Part shown: piece by piece, positions 1-4,198 of the stretch
Position numbering within the stretch: position 1 is the first letter of the stretch
Layout of the letters: each line of letters begins with the position of its first letter
NCBI GenBank assembly: GCA_964425135.1
Contig: CAYRKW010000115.1
Span: forward strand, 1 to 5,340
DNA from: CAYLLD01 sp964425135
GTDB lineage: Bacteria; Pseudomonadota; Alphaproteobacteria; Rhodobacterales; Rhodobacteraceae
Length of the DNA stretch: 5,340 nucleotides
Direction of reading: 5' to 3'
Program-made: the position numbers and the translations under genes
The notes under the pieces: generated by a model
Told to the model about the DNA's origin: nothing
Database searches by the model: none
The model's input: the letters and a program-made list of their open reading frames with translations, nothing else

Positions 1-19
1 GGATCAAGTCCGGGGCGGG
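1..19 (-). repeat. REP-like palindrome, copy 1 (cut by window edge)
   Basis: These 19 bases are identical to positions 432-450, the right-hand part of a complete minus-orientation copy. The core TCAAG and the right arm TCCGGGGC are present; the left arm would lie before base 1. Confidence 0.7.
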
Positions 20-198
20 GCAATCCAACGCGTCGCTGTCAAAACTTTCGCTGCTCCGCGCTTCTTCATACCAAATTCAATGAAAGCCCAATCAAATGAT
101 GGACGTCCGATGAGCGCGGTCATCAGCCGCGCAGCGGACCCCTCGCCAAACCCATCGTTTGCTATTCCTAGAACACAGTCGGCCTTTCTGCGTAAATG

Positions 199-222
199 CC
201 TTGATCCGTCTCGCTGACGCTG
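199..222 (-). repeat. Internally deleted remnant of the REP-like unit
   Basis: The 9-mer CTTGATCCG at 200-208 equals the core and start of one arm of the complete copy at 424-450 read on the minus strand. The next 14 bases (209-222, TCTCGCTGACGCTG) are the exact reverse complement of 402-415, the spacer beside that copy. The two blocks are adjacent here but about 15 bases apart in the complete unit, which fits an internal deletion. This also shows that the repeated unit extends beyond the hairpin itself. Confidence 0.5.
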
Positions 223-252
223 GACCGATGGCATATGTTCCTTAGCGCACGA

Positions 253-280
253 CCCGTCCCGGCCTTGAGCCGGGACCTCT
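253..280 (+). repeat. REP-like palindrome, copy A (plus orientation)
   Basis: This is a 28-base element identical to 372-399, 119 bp away. It contains the inverted repeat GTCCCGGC / GCCGGGAC (256-263 and 269-276) around the 5-base core CTTGA. The perfect identity, including bases outside the stem, marks it as a dispersed repeat and not a chance hairpin. Confidence 0.85.
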
Positions 281-325
281 GCGATCTACATCACACGTCA
301 TGCAGGGCAACCAAACACCACCGGC

Positions 326-363
326 TGGGGACGGTCGGGGCCATCGACCGAGCAACGTCCCCA
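326..363. other. Imperfect two-part hairpin in the intergenic region
   Basis: Outer arms TGGGGAC (326-332) and GTCCCCA (357-363) pair perfectly. Inside them GGTCG (333-337) pairs with CGACC (345-349), leaving a 7-base bulge on one side and a 7-base loop. The sequence is unrelated to the REP-like copies around it. With those hairpins it may help to end or protect transcripts from the minus-strand operon, but there is no clean T run after it. Confidence 0.5.
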
Positions 364-371
364 TCCGCACC

Positions 372-399
372 CCCGTCCCGGCCTTGAGCCGGGACCTCT
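372..399 (+). repeat. REP-like palindrome, copy B (plus orientation, left half of a doublet)
   Basis: It is a 28-base perfect direct repeat of 253-280. The stem GTCCCGGC / GCCGGGAC lies at 375-382 and 388-395 around CTTGA. A copy in opposite orientation begins 25 bases downstream, so the two form an inverted doublet as in bacterial REP/BIME arrangements. Folded together they could make one long imperfect stem in place of two short hairpins. Confidence 0.85.
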
Positions 400-423
400 T
401 TCAGCGTCAGCGAGAAACTCCAG

Positions 424-450
424 GAGGCCCCGGATCAAGTCCGGGGCGGG
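424..450 (-). repeat. REP-like palindrome, copy C (minus orientation, right half of a doublet)
   Basis: The stem GCCCCGGA / TCCGGGGC (427-434 and 440-447) surrounds TCAAG, the reverse complement of the CTTGA core of copies A and B. Over 27 aligned bases it differs from them at only four positions. Those four form two base pairs (T-A to C-G, and C-G to A-T), so pairing is kept. It is the first strong complete palindrome met by transcription leaving the lactonase gene. Confidence 0.85.
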
Positions 451-514
451 CGCTTCCACAACACCGTTGCCCCGACCTCCAGTCCGCCGCCCGCTCCGGT
501 TAACAGTCACGCTG

Positions 515-566
515 TGTGCATCCGACTGTGTATGGATTGTGCATAGCTTGTGCATAGGATGTGCAT
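515..566. repeat. Phased TGTGCAT direct-repeat array (five copies)
   Basis: TGTGCAT occurs at 515-521, 538-544, 549-555 and 560-566, and the variant TGTGTAT at 527-533. Start-to-start distances are 12, 11, 11 and 11 bp, close to one DNA helical turn, so all copies would face the same side of the helix. On the minus strand the copies read CTATGCACA (twice), CGATGCACA, CCATACACA and GGATGCACA; the first is one base from the DnaA-box consensus TTWTNCACA. A protein-binding array (operator, iteron-like or DnaA-type cluster) is the natural reading, but the protein is unknown. Confidence 0.6.
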
Positions 567-642
567 CGCGCAACACCCCGTTAACCCAACAAAACAAGGG
601 TGCGGACGCTACATTAACCAAATAGGGGCGTGTATCGGCGCT

Positions 643-1569
643 CTAAGCCAGAGGGGAGATGCCGTTGACGTTCAAAAATACTGAATAGAGCGAGGTCGTC
701 CCGCAGATGAACAGCCGGTTCAGCTTCGGCCCGCCGAAGCAGACATTGCCCACAAGCTCGGGGATGAGGACCTTGCCGATCAGCGTCCCGTCCGGCGACA
801 GGCAATGCACGCCATCCGCCGCTGAACTCCAGATACGGCCATCGCGGTCGAGGCGGAAGCCGTCAAAGAAACCGTTCGTGCAGTCGGCAAAAACCGCGCC
901 GCCGCTCAGCGATCCATCGGCTGCAACCTGATGCTTGCGGATATGCGCAGGCCCGTCTTTCATATGGGTCGCGCCGGTGTCAGCGATGTAGAGCGTCTTT
1001 TCATCGGCGGAGAATGCCAGACCATTTGGCTTTACATAATCATCGGCAACCCGCGTCATTTCGCCTTTTGGATCAACGCGGTAGACGTGACAGGCTCCGA
1101 TTTCGCTTTCTGCCCGCTCACCCTCATAGTCCATCAGAATGCCATAGCTGGGGTCGGTGAACCAGATGGAACCATCGGACTTGACGATGACGTCATTGGG
1201 GGAGTTCAGACGCTTACCGTCAAAGCTATCGGCGATCACGGTGATTGATCCGTCATGCTCGGTCCGCGTGATCCGGCGGGTGAGATGCTCGCAACTGATC
1301 AGCCTGCCCTGCCGGTCGATCGTGTGACCATTGGAGTTGTTGGACGGTTCGCGAAACACCGAAACGGTGCCGTCGGTGTCGTCAAACCGCATGATCCGGT
1401 TGTTTGGAATATCGGACCACAGCAAGTATCGGCCAGCGGCGAACCAGACAGGACCTTCGGACCAGCGCGCACCTGTCCAAAGACGCTCCACCCGTGCATG
1501 TCCGATCAGGCAGTCATTAAAACTTGGGTCCAGAGCTTCGAACCCGGTTCCCTCAATCATCCCGTACAT
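643..1569 (-). CDS. SMP-30/gluconolactonase/LRE family sugar lactonase
   Basis: A 308-residue protein of the six-bladed propeller SMP-30/gluconolactonase family, whose members hydrolyse sugar lactones to aldonic acids using one divalent metal. The family metal ligands are visible: Glu38 in WSEGPVW, Asn182 in KPNGLAFS and Asp236 in FFDGFRLD. The family signature RLNSPNDV (residues 120-127) is followed by GSIWFTDPSYG (133-143), with the usual substrate-side Asn125. There is no signal peptide, so a cytoplasmic enzyme is expected. The length is normal for the family. The chosen ATG has AGAGG six bases upstream; an ATG three codons later would sit too far from it. The gene overlaps the end of the cytochrome gene by 17 bp and is last in the operon. 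The exact lactone (gluconolactone or other) cannot be read from sequence; the best clue is the sugar importer upstream. Confidence 0.92.
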   Translation of the reverse strand: MYGMIEGTGFEALDPSFNDCLIGHARVERLWTGARWSEGPVWFAAGRYLLWSDIPNNRIMRFDDTDGTVSVFREPSNNSNGHTIDRQGRLISCEHLTRRITRTEHDGSITVIADSFDGKRLNSPNDVIVKSDGSIWFTDPSYGILMDYEGERAESEIGACHVYRVDPKGEMTRVADDYVKPNGLAFSADEKTLYIADTGATHMKDGPAHIRKHQVAADGSLSGGAVFADCTNGFFDGFRLDRDGRIWSSAADGVHCLSPDGTLIGKVLIPELVGNVCFGGPKLNRLFICGTTSLYSVFLNVNGISPLA

Positions 1570-2287
1570 CTGTCGCCTCTTTCGTTGTCTTGCCCGGACG
1601 CCGCACCCCCCAGCCCGGATCGGGCCGTTGATTGCCCGGATGGACCAGATTATCGCCCCAAATGGCCTGATAGGTATCTATCGCGAGCCCCCGCCGCTGC
1701 AATTGGATAAACGCCCCGATCAGGATCAGCCACCAAAGCGTGATGACAATCCACATCCAGTTCGGCGCATTGCTTTGCCACAGGCCCGCGATGATGATGA
1801 TGACCGCCAGCCCGCACAGCCCGTAGCCGAGTGTTTTGTGCAGCATCTCGAACCAAAGACGCCACGGGGTCATATCGTAGTGATGCCCACGCGGGCTGCC
1901 ATCAGGGGCTGGTGATGTAGGTCCGCCTTTGCTGCCGCGGAATATCCCGAGCAGGGCCTGGGCGAGCAATCCCGCGAACAGCAGATACCCCAGCCCTGAA
2001 TGCAGCGTGAGGGATCGGATATCTGCGGGGAGGACGAGAGTGAAGCCTGCGATGGTCAGCACCACCGCCAGCATCTGCCCGATCCAATGACTGCGCCACC
2101 AGAACGCGCTGTCCAACTCGCGCGGCCAATCCTGCTGAGGGAGTATTTTGAAGAACCGCGCGATGATGATGGCAAGCGGCGCCAGCACCGCCCAGGCCAG
2201 CACCATGGTACGCCCGTGCCAGGCCACCGCTTGGGTGATCTGATGCGCGCGATCGGGATCAATCGGTGAGGTGAGCCATTCCAACAC
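1553..2287 (-). CDS. Cytochrome b561-like four-histidine membrane protein
   Basis: A 244-residue integral membrane protein with about five hydrophobic segments (near 25-46, 66-86, 93-115, 150-170 and 176-198). Four histidines sit at or near helix ends: His24 (WHGRT), His67 (RSHWIG), His96 (TLHSGLG) and His150 (MLHKTLGY). This is the spacing of eukaryotic-type cytochrome b561/FRRS1-like domains, where His24/His96 and His67/His150 would bind two haems b; the pairing is inferred from the family. The C-terminal tail (about 200-244) is polar and holds TYQAIWG. Such proteins move electrons across or into the membrane; the partner here is unknown. Translation starts at GTG: GAAAGG lies five bases upstream and the frame is closed by a stop four codons before. 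The GTG is one base after the stop of the permease gene, so the two are probably coupled. Its place inside a sugar-uptake operon is unusual. Confidence 0.85.
   Translation of the reverse strand: MLEWLTSPIDPDRAHQITQAVAWHGRTMVLAWAVLAPLAIIIARFFKILPQQDWPRELDSAFWWRSHWIGQMLAVVLTIAGFTLVLPADIRSLTLHSGLGYLLFAGLLAQALLGIFRGSKGGPTSPAPDGSPRGHHYDMTPWRLWFEMLHKTLGYGLCGLAVIIIIAGLWQSNAPNWMWIVITLWWLILIGAFIQLQRRGLAIDTYQAIWGDNLVHPGNQRPDPGWGVRRPGKTTKEATDVRDD
1576..1580 (-). promoter_or_regulatory. Ribosome binding site deciding the lactonase start
   Basis: On the minus strand this reads AGAGG, six bases before the ATG at 1569. It lies inside the last codons of the cytochrome gene. It favours that ATG over the in-frame ATG at 1560, which would be 15 bases away. 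Confidence 0.6.
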
Positions 2288-2288
2288 G

Positions 2289-3224
2289 TCAACCTTTCAC
2301 TGCACCGGCAGTCATGCCTGTTATGATCTGCCTGCTGGCAAAGAGGGTAAAGATGATGGGTGGGATCGCAAGGAGCATACCGGTTGCCATAATTACCCCC
2401 CACTCGACATTAAACTCGCTCATGTTGTTCACGATGAGGATCGGGACGGTTTTGGTATTCCGGTCGCTGAGCGCCGAGGCGAGCAGGTACTCGTTCCATG
2501 CGATGCGAAAAGTGAAGATCGCTGCGGCTGCGAGACCCGGTTTTATCAGCGGGAGGACGACTTTAAAGAAAACCTGAAACGGCCCCGCCCCATCGACCCG
2601 CGCCGCTTCTTCGAGCGATCTGGGCACTTGGATGATGAAACTTTGCAAAATCCAGATAACGAATGGCAGGTTCATGGCGACATATATCAGGATGATCCCC
2701 GAATGTGTTCCCGCCAGACACACATCGCCGCGCCCGCCAAAGGTCTCACGGATAAACCCGCCGATCAGCCCATCGCGATCAAGGCAAAACTCATTGTTCC
2801 ACAGGCCGAAAACCGGCACGAGCAGCACTGCAGGCGGGACCATGCGGACCATAAGTGTCGAGAGCGAAACCGTGTCGCGGCCCATAAAACGAAACCGCAC
2901 CAACGCATAGGCCGCCATGCAGCCGATCACGAGGGTCAGGATAGTGGAGACCAGCGCGATGATCAGCGAGTTCACGAACGCGCCGCCGAACTTGAGGGCG
3001 CAGAAATCCAAGTGATCCGGCTCGTACCACAGGATATCGCAAAGCGCGGTCTCATAGTTCTGAATTGTTGGCAGGAAGAGGAGGCCGGACGTGCCCGAGA
3101 TAATGTCGACGTCGAGCTTGAAGCTGTTGACGAACATCAAAAGCACCGGCCCGATCGCCATGAAGACCAGAAGGGCGATCACCGCATAAAAGGCGGGGCT
3201 TTGGCGGTCTTGCGGTTGAGCCAT
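2289..3224 (-). CDS. Carbohydrate ABC transporter permease, MalG/UgpE type
   Basis: A 311-residue inner-membrane permease of the CUT1 sugar importer family, forming the channel with the preceding gene's product. Six hydrophobic segments are visible (about 12-32, 82-107, 121-142, 174-196, 229-249, 277-297). The cytoplasmic EAA loop that docks the ATPase is clear: EEAARVDGAG at 205-214 with LPLIKPG at 224-230. Loops 1 and 3, expected to be periplasmic, look enlarged compared with typical MalG proteins and hold cysteine pairs (Cys62 and Cys75; Cys147 and Cys169). The start ATG overlaps the TGA of the upstream permease by one base (TGATG), with an AGGAGG seven bases before it. Substrate cannot be assigned; the downstream lactonase suggests a sugar that is oxidised to a lactone. 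Confidence 0.93.
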   Translation of the reverse strand: MAQPQDRQSPAFYAVIALLVFMAIGPVLLMFVNSFKLDVDIISGTSGLLFLPTIQNYETALCDILWYEPDHLDFCALKFGGAFVNSLIIALVSTILTLVIGCMAAYALVRFRFMGRDTVSLSTLMVRMVPPAVLLVPVFGLWNNEFCLDRDGLIGGFIRETFGGRGDVCLAGTHSGIILIYVAMNLPFVIWILQSFIIQVPRSLEEAARVDGAGPFQVFFKVVLPLIKPGLAAAAIFTFRIAWNEYLLASALSDRNTKTVPILIVNNMSEFNVEWGVIMATGMLLAIPPIIFTLFASRQIITGMTAGAVKG

Positions 3225-4135
3225 CAGCTGTCCTCCTCTGCAGCGGCGCGGATGCGGGCGGCGCGTGCTTCGTGGATGCGCTGGAAGGCGAACATGCCGA
3301 GCGTGAGGGCCAGCAGCAGGATCAGAAGGTAGTTTGACATGGCCGCCGCGACGCCCAATTCGCGAAATTCGGTTGCGGTGCGCGAGATGCGCAGAGCGAG
3401 GATTTCGGTCGACAGTCCCGGCCCGCCTTCGGTCATAACCAGAATAACTTCGAGAACTTTGAACGCATCAATCAGACGCAAGAGACCTGTGACGATCAGC
3501 ACCGGCATCATCAGCGGAAGTTTGATGTGCCAAATCTGCTGCCACGCGGTTGCGCCGTCGATGCGTGCGGCCTCTAAAGCCGAGCGTGGCAGGGATTGCA
3601 GGGCCGCGAGCGCGAGAATAAAAATGAACGGGGTCCATTGCCAGATATCGGCAATGATGACGGAAGTAAGAGCGTGCTGGCCGAGCCAGTCCACTTTGGG
3701 TAATCCAAGTGCATCGAGCGTGCGGTTAAACGTGCCGACCGTTGGGTGATACATGTAGCGCCACATCAGACCGACAACGACAGGTGCAATCATCATGGGC
3801 AGGATGAACATGGTGCGCAGGGCCGACATGCCGCGAATATTGCGGTCGAGAAACAGGGCCAGTCCGACACCGATGACCATCTCAAAGGTGACGACAAAGA
3901 ACGCGAATTTCAGGGTAACGCCGAGGCTTTCGCGAAAGTTGGGGTCGTTCCAGAGCGTGACGTAATTCTTGAGCCCGACAAATTCAGCCTCACCGATGGC
4001 CTGGCTCGGGTCCCATGCGCGGAAGCTGCCCCAGATCATGTAGCCCAACGGGTAGAGCAGCGCGATCACCATGATAACCACGGCGGGGGCCATGAACAGG
4101 TAAGGCGTGTATCGATTTGCACGGGCGATTGACAT
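3224..4135 (-). CDS. Carbohydrate ABC transporter permease, MalF/UgpA type
   Basis: A 303-residue inner-membrane permease of the CUT1 family and partner of the MalG-type protein that follows. Hydrophobic segments lie near 11-34, 73-96, 106-128, 157-180, 208-230 and 265-285. The EAA loop reads LEAARIDGAT at 187-196 with KLPLMMP at 205-211. The family motif MTEGGPGLSTE is present at 234-244, just after the fifth segment. The length is typical for MalF-like proteins that lack the large periplasmic domain of E. coli MalF. The C-terminus is a charged Ala/Arg/Glu tail whose GAG GAG codons also serve as the ribosome site of the next gene. The ATG has AAAGAG seven bases upstream. It follows the binding-protein gene after 63 bp that contain a strong hairpin. 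Confidence 0.94.
   Translation of the reverse strand: MSIARANRYTPYLFMAPAVVIMVIALLYPLGYMIWGSFRAWDPSQAIGEAEFVGLKNYVTLWNDPNFRESLGVTLKFAFFVVTFEMVIGVGLALFLDRNIRGMSALRTMFILPMMIAPVVVGLMWRYMYHPTVGTFNRTLDALGLPKVDWLGQHALTSVIIADIWQWTPFIFILALAALQSLPRSALEAARIDGATAWQQIWHIKLPLMMPVLIVTGLLRLIDAFKVLEVILVMTEGGPGLSTEILALRISRTATEFRELGVAAAMSNYLLILLLALTLGMFAFQRIHEARAARIRAAAEEDS
3232..3237 (-). promoter_or_regulatory. Strong ribosome binding site of the MalG-type permease
   Basis: On the minus strand this is AGGAGG, seven bases before the ATG at 3224 and within the last codons of the upstream permease. Together with the TGATG stop-start overlap it points to coupled translation of the two channel subunits. Confidence 0.65.
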
Positions 4136-4161
4136 ATGGGTGCTCTTTGGCGCGCGAGGGA

Positions 4162-4186
4162 TGCGGAGCGGGTTATCCGCTCCGCA
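4162..4186 (-). promoter_or_regulatory. Intercistronic hairpin between binding-protein and permease genes
   Basis: A perfect 10-bp inverted repeat, TGCGGAGCGG (4162-4171) and CCGCTCCGCA (4177-4186), encloses a 5-base loop. It starts 12 bases after the binding-protein stop and has no T run, so it is not a full intrinsic terminator. In ABC importer operons a hairpin here commonly protects the 3' end of the binding-protein mRNA, giving more binding protein than permease (known for malE-malF). That role is inferred from position. It is unrelated to the REP-like copies near the left end. Confidence 0.7.
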
Positions 4187-4198
4187 CAGTATTTCTAA

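Larger units (their letters stand above)
1..642. other. Intergenic region rich in palindromes and short repeats, no convincing gene
   Basis: This stretch lies downstream of the minus-strand operon. Reading frames across it are short and run through palindromic repeats, so I do not call a gene. It holds five copies or remnants of one REP-like palindrome, an unrelated imperfect hairpin at 326-363, and a five-copy TGTGCAT array at 515-566. A 76-codon minus-strand frame (234 to 4) is the only candidate gene: it has a possible AAGGA ribosome site, but its first codons cross a repeat remnant and its last codons and stop come from the truncated repeat at the window edge. I see no G+C hairpin followed by a T run directly after the lactonase stop, so the operon has no obvious classical terminator. 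Confidence 0.7.

Noticed and set aside
4..234. 76-codon minus-strand frame with a possible AAGGA ribosome site
   Set aside because: Its start region crosses the repeat remnant at 199-222 and its last codons and stop come from the REP-like copy at 1-19. I recognise no family. It could be a decayed gene end, but support is too weak to call.
253..450. CRISPR-like array
   Set aside because: The repeats are few, occur in both orientations at irregular distances, and are palindromic hairpins with a shared spacer block; no cas genes are visible.
574..602. CACCC/GGGTG arms as operon terminator
   Set aside because: Only five base pairs with a 19-base loop and no T run on the transcript side, so it is too weak to call a terminator.
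298..621. 107-codon minus-strand frame starting at TTG
   Set aside because: It runs through the TGTGCAT array and both halves of the REP-like doublet, so its protein is a translation of repeats and palindromes.
2271..3332. 353-codon plus-strand frame opposite the permease genes
   Set aside because: It lies antisense to two well-supported permeases, is very rich in His, Asp, Arg and Gln with no domain pattern, and is the expected mirror of GC-rich coding DNA.
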